A stretch of DNA of 64,000 nt from contig CAWKAA010000002.1 of the NCBI GenBank assembly GCA_963847515.1, positions 186,001 to 250,000 of the forward strand. The letters are read 5' to 3'. A program made the position numbers and the translations under genes. Source of the stretch: QHXW01 sp963847515. GTDB lineage: Bacteria; Acidobacteriota; Terriglobia; Bryobacterales; Bryobacteraceae. Shown piece after piece: positions 27,486 through 35,625 of the stretch (position 1 is the stretch's first letter; every line of letters begins with the position of its first letter). A model generated the notes under the pieces. The model saw only the letters and a program-made list of their open reading frames with translations. It did not search any database and had not been told where the DNA came from.

Positions 27486-27935
27486 TGGATTGAGGCTCTA
27501 ACCCTTACTTTTCAGGATGAAATCGCTATTGTGCTCCCTAAACATTTTAGGCCTTGGGGACTATTGACAATCCGGAGAGCTAGACGGAAAATGTGAATCG
27601 GGAAGCATCCGGTAGGCTTCTCGGACCAAGAGCCGCTGGAAGTATCGGGCGGCGGGAGGTGGCTGATATAGAACCGGGCAAGGACCAGGGCGGTCACAAC
27701 TGATCCCTTCGAGCAGGCAGCAAGAAGATGACGAACGATCGGATGCGCATGTCCGAGCGAGAATTTCGGCATGCTAAAGCGCGCTCTTGCGCGAACCGAT
27801 GATCGGTAACGACATTCTTCGAGTCTCTGAGGGATACGGGATGTGATCGCCCTTTTCCATTTCTTCTATTGACCTCTTCGCGTTGTTCTGAGCCCTAACC
27901 AGTGTGATACTGGTGACAGTCTTCAGCCACCACAA
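27486..27935. other. Gene-free intergenic stretch
   Basis: 450 bp between divergent genes, so it should hold promoters for the leftward hypothetical/cstA unit and the rightward mqnD-like gene. I see no convincing open frame; an 86-codon minus-strand frame at 27512-27772 lacks protein-like character. A TTGACA at 27564-27569 has only a poor -10 (GAAAAT) 17 bp downstream. No repeat or RNA gene recognised. Confidence 0.5.
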
Positions 27936-28778
27936 ATGTCTCTTTCACCACGGGAAATTGTCACGGCGCATAGTCCCGACTCAGACGATGCGTTTATGTT
28001 CTACGGATTGGCAACAAAGAAAGTCCGTTCTTCCATGGTCGCGTTCCGTCATGTCCTCGAGGACATCGAGTCGCTGAACCGAAAGGCGGTTGACGGGCAA
28101 TATGATCTCACCGCGATTTCTTACCATGCCTATCCGCACGTGGCTTATAAATACGTCTTGATGGCCAGTGGATCGAGTATTGGCGACGGCTACGGGCCCA
28201 TGCTGGTATCGATCAGGCCCATGGAGCCCGAAGAAATCCGCGGCAAACGGATCGCTATTCCGGGCAAACTCACCAGCGCGTATCTTGCCCTGAAGTTGTA
28301 TGAGCCGGACTTCGAAGCCGTGGTGACGCCGTTCGACAAGATCCTGGACGCGGTCACCGAGCGCTCCGTCGACCTCGGGCTCATTATTCACGAGGCCCAA
28401 TTGACGTACACTCGCGCCGGGTTCCAGCGCATCCTCGACCTGGGCCGCTGGTGGAAAACCAAGTTCGATCTGCCGCTGCCCCTCGGAGCCAACGCGCTGC
28501 TGCGTTCGCTGCCACCGGAAGTGCAGAGCGAGTGCTGCCGCCTGATGCGCGAGAGCATTCAGTACGCCCTCGATCACCGCGAGGAAGCTCTAGCGTACGC
28601 GTTGCAGTTTGCGCGCGACATGGATGCCCGCATGGCGGACAAATTCATCGGCATGTACGTGAATCACTACACGGTGGATTGCGGAGATATTGTGCCGAAA
28701 GCCGCGCAGAAACTTCTCGACATGGGCTATGAGGCCGGCCTGATTCCGCAACGAGTAGAGCTTGAATTCATCCGATAG
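27936..28778 (+). CDS. mqnD: 1,4-dihydroxy-6-naphthoate synthase-like (futalosine menaquinone pathway)
   Basis: 280 aa. It opens with REIVTAHSPDSDDAFMFYGL, the start of the MqnA/MqnD (VitK2_biosynth) periplasmic-binding-protein-like fold, and has YDLTAISYHAYPHV and SSIGDGYGPMLVS. The last motif resembles MqnD more than MqnA. MqnD converts cyclic dehypoxanthine futalosine to dihydroxynaphthoate in the futalosine route to menaquinone. It lacks a signal peptide, as expected for a cytoplasmic enzyme. No other mqn gene is in the window, so the assignment rests on sequence motifs; a remote solute-binding protein is the main alternative. Confidence 0.75.
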   Translation: MSLSPREIVTAHSPDSDDAFMFYGLATKKVRSSMVAFRHVLEDIESLNRKAVDGQYDLTAISYHAYPHVAYKYVLMASGSSIGDGYGPMLVSIRPMEPEEIRGKRIAIPGKLTSAYLALKLYEPDFEAVVTPFDKILDAVTERSVDLGLIIHEAQLTYTRAGFQRILDLGRWWKTKFDLPLPLGANALLRSLPPEVQSECCRLMRESIQYALDHREEALAYALQFARDMDARMADKFIGMYVNHYTVDCGDIVPKAAQKLLDMGYEAGLIPQRVELEFIR

Positions 28779-28823
28779 CCACCCTAAATGGACAGGTACG
28801 CATCCCTGTCCTACATTGGAAGT

Positions 28824-30110
28824 ATGGGTCATAGTCGATTAGCCATTCTTGCGGGCGCTGTCGTGTTAGCGTCGATGCCGGCTTTCGCGCAAGAGACGCT
28901 GCGCCCGAAAGACGTGCGGAATCTCGGCAAGCAGGGGTCGAGCGCGCTTCCCCGGCTTCAGGAACTGCTCCGCAATCCCGATCTCGATACCCGCATCGAA
29001 GCCGTCAAGGCAATTACCGACATCGGAACACCGGGCAGCCTGGCCCCTCTCATCCAGGCGAGCGCCGATAACGACCCTGAGGTGCAAATTCGCGCGGCCG
29101 ACGGCCTGGTGAATTTCTATGTGCCTGGCTACGTGCAGAGAGGGCTTGGCGCTTCGCTCAAGCGCGTGGGAACCAGCATTAAGGGAAAATTTACCGATAC
29201 CAACGACCAGGTCATTCCCCCGTATGTCATTCCGAGGCCGGATGTGATTCAGGCGCTCGGGATGCTGGTCAGCAGTGGCGCCAGCGTCGAGGCACGCGCC
29301 AATGCCGCCAGGGCCCTCGGCATCCTGCGAGCGAAGACCGCGGTCCCCGAACTGGTCGCGGCCCTCCGCTCTAAAGACAAAGACACCGACGTCATTTACG
29401 AGTCGCTCATTGCGCTCCAGAAGATCCGCGACGAATCCGCGGCGCCCGGCGTCGCCTTCCTGCTGCGCGACCTCGATCTGAAAGTACAGCTTGCCGCCAT
29501 CGAAACCGTCGGCCTTTTGCAAAACAAGTCCTCGGCCCCGCAACTGGTCGATGTGGTCGAGAATTCCCGAAATATTAAGGTGAAACGCTCTGCGCTAACG
29601 TCCCTGGCCATGCTCGCGGAGCAGAGCAGCCGCCCGGTGTTCGCGCGCTACCTCAACGACAAGGACGACGGCTTGCGTGCCGCCGCTGCCGAAGGTTTCG
29701 GGCGCCTGAAGAACCCGGCGGACCTGCCGATGCTCGAAAAAGCGTTTCAGGAGGAGGGCAAGACACCGCCGCGTCTAGCCCTGGCCTTCGCGCAAGTCAT
29801 GCTGGGCAAAACCGAAATCTCGGAATTCAGTCCGTTCCAGTTACTCATCAATACCCTTAACTCAATGGGTTATCGCGGCGTGGCGTATGCGTATCTGGTC
29901 GAAGTGGCGCGCAACCCGGCGCTGCGGCCGCCGCTATATCATGCCGTCGAAATTGGAACCAAGGATGAAAAAGTGTATCTGGCAAGAGTGCTGGCGGTAA
30001 GCGGCGGTCAGGACACAGTTTCCTGCTTGGAGAAATTGAGCCACGATGGCGATGGCGAGGTAGCGCAGGAAGGACTGCGGGCCCTGCGTAGCTTGCGGGC
30101 CCGCCTCTAG
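28824..30110 (+). CDS. Exported HEAT-repeat protein
   Basis: The open frame begins at 28788, but the ATG at 28824 gives a clean signal peptide (LAILAGAVVLASMPAFAQ), so 428 aa is preferred. HEAT-type helical repeats run through the whole mature protein, for example ARANAARALGILRAKTAVPE, VQLAAIETVGLLQNKSSAPQ and DKDDGLRAAAAEGFGRLKN. It is a periplasmic protein-interaction scaffold by architecture, with no catalytic motif. It follows the mqnD-like gene by 45 bp, without evident functional link. Confidence 0.75.
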   Translation: MGHSRLAILAGAVVLASMPAFAQETLRPKDVRNLGKQGSSALPRLQELLRNPDLDTRIEAVKAITDIGTPGSLAPLIQASADNDPEVQIRAADGLVNFYVPGYVQRGLGASLKRVGTSIKGKFTDTNDQVIPPYVIPRPDVIQALGMLVSSGASVEARANAARALGILRAKTAVPELVAALRSKDKDTDVIYESLIALQKIRDESAAPGVAFLLRDLDLKVQLAAIETVGLLQNKSSAPQLVDVVENSRNIKVKRSALTSLAMLAEQSSRPVFARYLNDKDDGLRAAAAEGFGRLKNPADLPMLEKAFQEEGKTPPRLALAFAQVMLGKTEISEFSPFQLLINTLNSMGYRGVAYAYLVEVARNPALRPPLYHAVEIGTKDEKVYLARVLAVSGGQDTVSCLEKLSHDGDGEVAQEGLRALRSLRARL

Positions 30111-30118
30111 AACGAAAC

Positions 30119-30328
30119 TTACTTGGCTTTCTTCTGTTTCTGCTGGCCGACGCGGACTTTAAAGTGCGCCTGCTTGGATTCCTGAAACGCCTTGTGATCA
30201 TGCCGCGACACGACGTCGGAAAGGTACTTATCGACGTCGGCCTTCTGCGGCAGAACCGCCATAATTGTGAAGCTCTCGTTGCAGGTTGGACAGAAGGGCC
30301 GGAACCGTTTCACATTGGGAATTGCCAT
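30119..30328 (-). CDS. Small basic protein with a CxxC motif
   Basis: 69 aa, starting MAIPNVKRFRPFCPTCNESF, with one CPTC pair and a lysine-rich end (GQQKQKKAK). A half zinc finger (one CxxC) could bind metal as a dimer or use nearby His residues (VSRHDHK). It lies 8 bp from the convergent HEAT gene and downstream of the low-GC hypothetical gene. No obvious Shine-Dalgarno. Family not recognised. Confidence 0.5.
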   Translation of the reverse strand: MAIPNVKRFRPFCPTCNESFTIMAVLPQKADVDKYLSDVVSRHDHKAFQESKQAHFKVRVGQQKQKKAK

Positions 30329-30357
30329 ACGTCAACAATTTTAGCAGAACTTCTCAA

Positions 30358-31164
30358 CTAATGACTGGTCGATGTAGCACGTGCAGATCTATCGCTAGCG
30401 TAAATAGCATCCTGCTGTTCGTAATATGGAGTTGAAATGGCATCCGAAGCCTTGTTGTGGCCCGCGTCTGGAGGAGTCAAAGCCAACCAATAATTTGAAG
30501 GGCTCATTTCCACGGGATTATTCGGCAGAGCAAACATGCTATCGGCTGGCGGATCTGCAGATGCTGATGTAGCTTCTATATCTTCCACGGCCCCGTCGGA
30601 CTGGCGAGTCGAGACGCTCTTTAGTACCTGACATCCTAGGTCTCGCGAATACCATTTGTCCGAGATCATGCCATGATCTTGTATGGTCACGTGCAGAGTA
30701 TGGAACCCAAGAATGGTGTCATCCTCTGGCACTATGCGAGAGTCCCTCCACGCCAGACACATTGGCGTCACCGGTTTCAGGAGGAATGGCACGCCAGTAC
30801 CGGTCGTCGAAATGTTGCTGTTCCGGTTGTTCGTCAAAACACTAATCCCTTGTTGGAGGAACGTAATTGCTTTGTTCTGCACGCCGTCATCTGTAGAGAC
30901 AATCTCAATACTGTCCCCGTTAGCTCGTTGACCATCGAAACGTTGGCGAGTGGGCACTACGGTTTTGAGCAGCTTCAGTTTCTCCGGTGTTAAGCCGGCG
31001 AGAGCGCTCGGGCTAAGTGTTCCGTATGGACGATACTCGTTGAACCATATCGAATACGTTGCTGCCGCAATTTGGTCGGCTCGAATGTGACTAATCACAG
31101 ACGACGCGACGATTGCTACCGCGATCATCAACAGGAACAAGAGGATCGGTTTAAGGATCTTCAT
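30358..31164 (-). CDS. Hypothetical protein with N-terminal membrane anchor, lower GC
   Basis: 268 aa. Residues 5-26 are hydrophobic (PILLFLLMIAVAIVASSVIS) and act as anchor or signal. The rest is soluble and polar, rich in Ser, Thr and Asn, with two Cys that could pair. The DNA is visibly richer in A/T than its neighbours, which suggests recent acquisition. A good Shine-Dalgarno (GAAGGAGAACAAAC) precedes ATG 31164. A 24-codon Cys-rich frame lies just upstream on the same strand. Function unknown. Confidence 0.6.
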   Translation of the reverse strand: MKILKPILLFLLMIAVAIVASSVISHIRADQIAAATYSIWFNEYRPYGTLSPSALAGLTPEKLKLLKTVVPTRQRFDGQRANGDSIEIVSTDDGVQNKAITFLQQGISVLTNNRNSNISTTGTGVPFLLKPVTPMCLAWRDSRIVPEDDTILGFHTLHVTIQDHGMISDKWYSRDLGCQVLKSVSTRQSDGAVEDIEATSASADPPADSMFALPNNPVEMSPSNYWLALTPPDAGHNKASDAISTPYYEQQDAIYASDRSARATSTSH

Positions 31165-31186
31165 GTTTGTTCTCCTTCGGTTTGCA

Positions 31187-31261
31187 TTAACGACAATAAC
31201 ACTGGTTCTCCCAGTTGGTGGGACAGGCCTGTTGCTGAGTGATGCACGTCTGTGAGTTCAT
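31187..31261 (-). CDS. Possible tiny Cys-rich peptide (24 aa)
   Basis: ATG at 31261 to TAA at 31187 encodes MNSQTCITQQQACPTNWENQ followed by CYCR. Four Cys in 24 residues stands out in this genome region. It lies 22 bp upstream of the hypothetical gene starting at 31164 and on the same strand. It has only a weak Shine-Dalgarno (CGGGAA directly before ATG). It may be a real microprotein, a leader peptide, or chance. Confidence 0.3.
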   Translation of the reverse strand: MNSQTCITQQQACPTNWENQCYCR

Positions 31262-31262
31262 T

Positions 31263-31293
31263 TCCCGATATGTGTTGCGGGAAAAAATCGGGA
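31263..31293 (-). terminator. Stem-loop downstream of tssK
   Basis: TCCCGAT at 31263-31269 pairs with ATCGGGA at 31287-31293, starting 20 bp after the tssK stop. In the minus-strand sense a run of six T lies inside the loop, not after the stem, so this is a weak terminator candidate. Confidence 0.3.
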
Positions 31294-31312
31294 TTTGAGG
31301 TTCCTCATTTCC

Positions 31313-32668
31313 CTACGAAGCTTGTGGCAGCAAAATGATCAACTCGAGTTGCGGATTGGGAAAATCGCCCGGTACATACGCAGCCAGATTGCGCGCGCGT
31401 GTGACCGCCTCCCACGCCAGGCCCGACTGATTCATGCTGAAATATTGGAAATTCAGCTTCATCGGAATCGAGCTCGGCGGCGTTGCGACGTGCGTCAGCG
31501 GGACACCCGGCAGCGCCTGCCGGACCAGATGTTCGATGTGATTGGCCGAACAGACCTTGATGAGTTGCGGCGTCTTGTTGATCAGGTCGCCCTGGTTCAT
31601 CTCCGAACTGACGGCCAGGTACAGCTTGGTGTTGGCCAGGTACTTGTCCTGGTCCAGAGACGTGGCGTAAATCGACGGCTGCACCAGTTTCAAAGGCAGT
31701 GAAATGAAATTGGTGGGCACCACGGTTTCGAGCAGTAGCCGCAGCTTCTCATCCAGATCCGTAAAACAAGCCCCGAGATTGTCGTGATCGTAAAGCGGCA
31801 GATCACGCGGATGAATCTTCAACGAAAAAGTAGTTAGCGAACCCGCCAGCGAGAGCATGGTAGTATACAACTCCTCGGGGTGGCAGGCGCGTGTTTCAAA
31901 CAGGTGCCGCAGGACGGGAAAGTAAGTGTTGATGGTGTACAGCAGCCAGAAATTCGCGATGTCGGCGGTGGTGAAATCCGCGAGGCTCTGGTTCTTCTGC
32001 CGGCGCGTACCGGAGAGCATGCTGCTGCGCGCGGAAAGAATCTCCACCAGCCGCCGCGCAATCGAGACCAGATAGTCGCTTGCCGTGTAATCCAGTAGCG
32101 GCGGCACGAACCTCGGGTTGAGCTGAAATGTCCCGGAAACCGAGCGTTTCACGCTGGCCACCCCAATCGACGAAAAGCCCTCGCGGCTTTCGCCCTCAAC
32201 CAACAAGCGGAAATTCTTGCGCGCCACTTGCACGGGCCTTTCTGAAGAGCCCGTGTTTTCATCCTTGAACGTTTCCACTTCGGCCCGGTACCGGGTGTCG
32301 GCGTTACGCAACGTGGCAGAGACGTTCAGGCCGCGCTCGCGATATTGCGGAATCGCCAGGTAAACCACCATCTCATCCTGGTCGGGCGCGAAACGCTCGG
32401 CCAGCGGCCGCGGCGGGGGCGCGGGATCGGAGTTCGGAATATCGAACAAAAGGCCGTCCGGAAAGATGCCTGAGGCGCTGGAAATCGCGAACGTCCCGCC
32501 TGCCAGCAGCTCTTGATTGGCCAGAAGCTGGCGGAAGCCCCACGGGCGGAACGAGAGCGCCTCGAGCTGAAACTGCAGCGTGTTTTCCAGGAACCGGTCC
32601 TGGATCTGGAGGTGCTGCGGGGTCAAAAAGGTGCCTTTGGCCCAGATCACCGGCTCCAGTCGCTTCAT
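31313..32668 (-). CDS. tssK: Type VI secretion baseplate subunit TssK, solitary
   Basis: The frame is open from 32764, but the ATG at 32668 (MKRLEPVIWAKGTFLTPQHL) matches the standard TssK N-terminus, giving 451 aa. Motifs typical of the VasE/TssK family follow: QFQLEALSFRPWGFRQL, VYLAIPQYRERG, an N-terminal shell domain to about residue 170, and the C-terminal half with HPRDLPLYDHDNLGACF and NFQYFSMNQSGLAWEAV. TssK forms trimers that link the baseplate to the TssJLM trans-envelope complex. No other tss gene is in the window, and the flanking genes are unrelated. Confidence 0.88.
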   Translation of the reverse strand: MKRLEPVIWAKGTFLTPQHLQIQDRFLENTLQFQLEALSFRPWGFRQLLANQELLAGGTFAISSASGIFPDGLLFDIPNSDPAPPPRPLAERFAPDQDEMVVYLAIPQYRERGLNVSATLRNADTRYRAEVETFKDENTGSSERPVQVARKNFRLLVEGESREGFSSIGVASVKRSVSGTFQLNPRFVPPLLDYTASDYLVSIARRLVEILSARSSMLSGTRRQKNQSLADFTTADIANFWLLYTINTYFPVLRHLFETRACHPEELYTTMLSLAGSLTTFSLKIHPRDLPLYDHDNLGACFTDLDEKLRLLLETVVPTNFISLPLKLVQPSIYATSLDQDKYLANTKLYLAVSSEMNQGDLINKTPQLIKVCSANHIEHLVRQALPGVPLTHVATPPSSIPMKLNFQYFSMNQSGLAWEAVTRARNLAAYVPGDFPNPQLELIILLPQAS

Positions 32669-32708
32669 GCACTCCAACTTAGCAGGACGGGCCCGGAAAA
32701 CAAAGCGG

Positions 32709-33692
32709 CTAAGGGGCAATAGCGCCGACACAAATTGCGGCGCCATCGAAGGACGTCCTGCCAACCACTGTGACGGTCAGGTTCGAAAGAACGCTGGCAA
32801 ACGGATTGGCGCCCAATCCCACGCCGCGGACGCACGGCAGAGTACCCGTAGGCATTGGCGGCACAATGAAGTTCACTTGATATAGCCCGACGAAGCCCGG
32901 CGTCAGACCCGCAAATGGCGGCGGACCGTTATCGAACCATTCGTTCATCAGGACAGTACCAGGCGTCGGCGGTGCATTCGGCCGGTAATCAAAATTGACC
33001 ACAAATGTCCCAGCTGCGGCAACGGCCGGCAGGGGACTGGCCGCTCCCGTCACCGCCGGCGGGTTCGTCGCCCCAAGGCCCACTGCATACATCACCAGTT
33101 CCTCCCCGACCTGCGCGGGATGCAGCGGATCGACGAGAGTGCCATTCGCGTGTGCAACGATTCCCCCAGTAGAACTCGTGGCCAGTGCCATGTCGAGAGC
33201 CATCACCGTGTCCTGCGGCCGCAGAACGTGAATCGCATCCAACTGGGCATTCAACGACACAACGGCGGTGTTGCCGGCGCTGTCGGACACCTGCAGATAA
33301 TCAAGAAACGCCACGGGCGAGAGGGATCCAGGAATGTTGGCGTGCAGTTCGAACGGGATTTGCACCGTCACGCCGGTGACGGAGGCGCACTTAACCCCGG
33401 GAAGCGTGAATTGACAATCGTTCAATGAGAAGACAGCCAGAATAGGCGACGGAACGGTCGTGGTGCCCTGAAACAATACGGCCGTGATCCCCGCCAGTGT
33501 GTTCGCTAAAGGTGGCTTCCCGGCCGTGGATTTCTGGGTGACGTTCCCAACGCCGGTGACAAAAATGGTAATCACCTGGCCCGGCGCTACTGATACAGGC
33601 GCGATGGCGTTGTAGCCGGCGCCCACAACAGCCGCACTGCCCTGCCCGAAGACGAATCCCGCACAGAGACAAAACAGCGTGAGTACTTTCAT
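32709..33692 (-). CDS. Exported protein with Solibacter C-terminal (TIGR03437-type) domain
   Basis: ATG 33692 is chosen because it gives the signal peptide MKVLTLFCLCAGFVFGQGSA and has GAGGG eight bases upstream; 327 aa. The text VGAGYNAIAPVSVAPGQVIT, HPAQVGEELVMYAVGLGATN and YQVNFIVPPMP is the domain described in Solibacter usitatus proteins. The family is a beta-rich secreted module expanded in Solibacter-like Acidobacteriota, of unknown function. Most of the mature protein is made of two copies of this kind of fold. It is strong taxonomic evidence for the window. Confidence 0.82.
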   Translation of the reverse strand: MKVLTLFCLCAGFVFGQGSAAVVGAGYNAIAPVSVAPGQVITIFVTGVGNVTQKSTAGKPPLANTLAGITAVLFQGTTTVPSPILAVFSLNDCQFTLPGVKCASVTGVTVQIPFELHANIPGSLSPVAFLDYLQVSDSAGNTAVVSLNAQLDAIHVLRPQDTVMALDMALATSSTGGIVAHANGTLVDPLHPAQVGEELVMYAVGLGATNPPAVTGAASPLPAVAAAGTFVVNFDYRPNAPPTPGTVLMNEWFDNGPPPFAGLTPGFVGLYQVNFIVPPMPTGTLPCVRGVGLGANPFASVLSNLTVTVVGRTSFDGAAICVGAIAP

Positions 33693-33792
33693 GAATGAAC
33701 CCTCGTTTGGGTCCGATACTAGGCGTATTCCAAGCACGTGTCAATGTTTACGGTACTGGCGGTACAATAAATCCACCGCACGGAGGACCATC

Positions 33793-35049
33793 ATGCCTAA
33801 CACGCGACGCGATTTCTTCAAGTTGGCGGCTCTACCGGCTACCTGGCAGGCATTTCAGACGAAGCTGCAGGCGGCTGCCGCTTCGCGGTTACCGGATGCC
33901 GGCGACGAAACCTACTGGCAAATGGTAAGGCGCCAGTACCCGCTCGCCGAAGGGCTTCTCTACCTGAACGCGGCCAACGTCTGCCCGGCCTCGCGGCTGG
34001 TGTTGGACCGGCACCTGGAATATTTGCGCGACTTTCACTCGAACCCGTCGTTTCAGAATCGCGACAAGTATGAAGCCATGCGCGAATCGTTGCGCAGCAA
34101 GCTGGCCCGTATGTTGCGGGCCTCCGCCGATGAGATCGCCATCACCCGCAACACCAGCGAGGGCAGCAACATCATCGTAAAGGGCGTGGATCTGAAGCCG
34201 GGCGACGAAGTCCTCATCACCGATCACAACCACCCGTCGAATAACGATTCCTGGCGCGTGCGCGCGCAACGCGACGGCTTCGTCGTGAAATCGCTGCCCG
34301 TACCGATCCCCGCGCCCAGCGCGGAAAACCTGCTGGCCGGTTTCGAGCGCGCCATCACACCGCGCACCCGCGTCATCGCCATCACCCACCTCACCAGCAC
34401 CACGGGCATTCAATATCCGGCTCGCGAGATTGCAGCCCTTGCCCGCAAGCACAATATCTATATGCACCTCGACGGTGCGCAAACGTTCGGGGCGTTCGAC
34501 GTCAATCTCGAAGAAATCGGCTGCGATTCCTATTCCGCCAGCGCGCACAAATGGTTGATGGGTCCGTTGGAGGCGGGTGTTCTCTGGGTTCGGGCGGAAC
34601 GGATCCCGCAGATCTGGCCTTCCATCGTTACCGCCGGCTGGACCGACCACCTGAAAGGCGCACGGAAGTTCGAGGTTTTCGGGCAGCGCGATGACCCGCG
34701 CGTGGTGGCGCTCGAGTCCGCCGTGGACTTCATCCATTTAATCGGGCTGCAGGCGGTGGAGGCGCGAATCCAAGCGCTGGCGACCCGCGCCAAAGTTCAG
34801 TTGCGCGAGATGGCCGCTGTGGAGCTGAAGACCAATCTGCAGCCGGAACTCTCCGGCGGCGTGGTTAAGTTCCGCTTGAAAAATGTTCCCACCAAGCAAG
34901 CGTATGATTTGCTTTGGCAAAGGCACCGCTTGGCCATTGCTATGACGCCCGCAGGCGACGCCGAGGGTTTGCGATTCTCAGCGCAGGTTTACAACTCCAT
35001 GGAGGAAATCGACCACGCGGTGGCGGCCGTTAAGGAAATCGCATCTTAA
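33793..35049 (+). CDS. Class V aminotransferase (PLP), Tat-type leader
   Basis: Starts at ATG 33793 behind GGAGG (33782-33786), 418 aa. The leader TRRDFFKLAALPATWQAF carries a twin-arginine motif. The catalytic domain shows LYLNAANVCPASRLVLDRHL, EIAITRNTSEGSNI, the Asp of MHLDGAQTFGAFD that contacts the PLP ring nitrogen, and the Schiff-base lysine in SASAHKWLMGPLEAG. It is related to isopenicillin-N-epimerase-like and cysteine-desulfurase-like enzymes. PLP enzymes with Tat leaders are a minority; the reaction is unknown. The signal's hydrophobic core is short, so export is not certain. Confidence 0.82.
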   Translation: MPNTRRDFFKLAALPATWQAFQTKLQAAAASRLPDAGDETYWQMVRRQYPLAEGLLYLNAANVCPASRLVLDRHLEYLRDFHSNPSFQNRDKYEAMRESLRSKLARMLRASADEIAITRNTSEGSNIIVKGVDLKPGDEVLITDHNHPSNNDSWRVRAQRDGFVVKSLPVPIPAPSAENLLAGFERAITPRTRVIAITHLTSTTGIQYPAREIAALARKHNIYMHLDGAQTFGAFDVNLEEIGCDSYSASAHKWLMGPLEAGVLWVRAERIPQIWPSIVTAGWTDHLKGARKFEVFGQRDDPRVVALESAVDFIHLIGLQAVEARIQALATRAKVQLREMAAVELKTNLQPELSGGVVKFRLKNVPTKQAYDLLWQRHRLAIAMTPAGDAEGLRFSAQVYNSMEEIDHAVAAVKEIAS

Positions 35050-35083
35050 TTCTGAAAAAAGTGGATGAACGGCGTTCTTCGAT

Positions 35084-35602
35084 CTACGGGGTTTTCTCCG
35101 CGTGCGCCGCGGCTTTCAGGTGTTTATAAAATCCCAAGTCCTCGCCGGTCAGCATTTTGGTGGCAAACAAGATTTGGCCGGTGTGCTGCGAGAAATGTTC
35201 CACCACATGGAAGATCGCTTCCATCACGGTCAGGTCATACTTCTGAATCGTGACGCGCTGCTCCAGGCGACCCGGCGGTACTTTGCCCAGCACCGCGATG
35301 GCCTCGCGTACCGTAGATTCCAGCCGCTCAACGAGTTCCGCTCTCTCGGTACCGCCGCGCGCCTCAAACTCGGCATCGCGCGTGCGCGTGTCCGGCGCTC
35401 CGCCTACTCCTGAGAGGATCCACTGCCGCACATTGCCATTCAGGTGCAGCACCAGGTTCCCGATGGCATTCTCGTTCTCATGGCCGCGCGCCCAGATTTC
35501 ATCCGTTGACAGCTTGCCCGCGCAGTCGCGAATGCGCGAGACAAGCTGCTCCAGCGTTTTCGTGGACGCCTCAAGAAAAATCCGGTCGAGCGTCTGCGGC
35601 AT
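35084..35602 (-). CDS. DinB-like / DUF1572 family protein
   Basis: ATG 35602 follows GGAGG with five bases between, so it is chosen over 35623; 172 aa. A four-helix-bundle protein with GNLVLHLNGNVRQWILSGVG and EAIFHVVEHFSQHTGQILF. The His residues (HLNGN, HVVEHFSQH) match the metal-site triad of DinB/DUF1572 proteins. Members of this superfamily are thiol-dependent metal enzymes or stress proteins; the role of this one is unknown. It converges on the aminotransferase gene and lies downstream of the E2 gene. Confidence 0.75.
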   Translation of the reverse strand: MPQTLDRIFLEASTKTLEQLVSRIRDCAGKLSTDEIWARGHENENAIGNLVLHLNGNVRQWILSGVGGAPDTRTRDAEFEARGGTERAELVERLESTVREAIAVLGKVPPGRLEQRVTIQKYDLTVMEAIFHVVEHFSQHTGQILFATKMLTGEDLGFYKHLKAAAHAEKTP

Positions 35603-35625
35603 ATCAACCTCCGAATCCCGCATGT

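Noticed and set aside
27512..27772. 86-codon minus-strand frame in the intergenic region
   Set aside because: No Shine-Dalgarno, no domain, and irregular composition.
27869..27911. TTGACC and GATACT before the mqnD-like gene as promoter
   Set aside because: The spacer is 31 bp.
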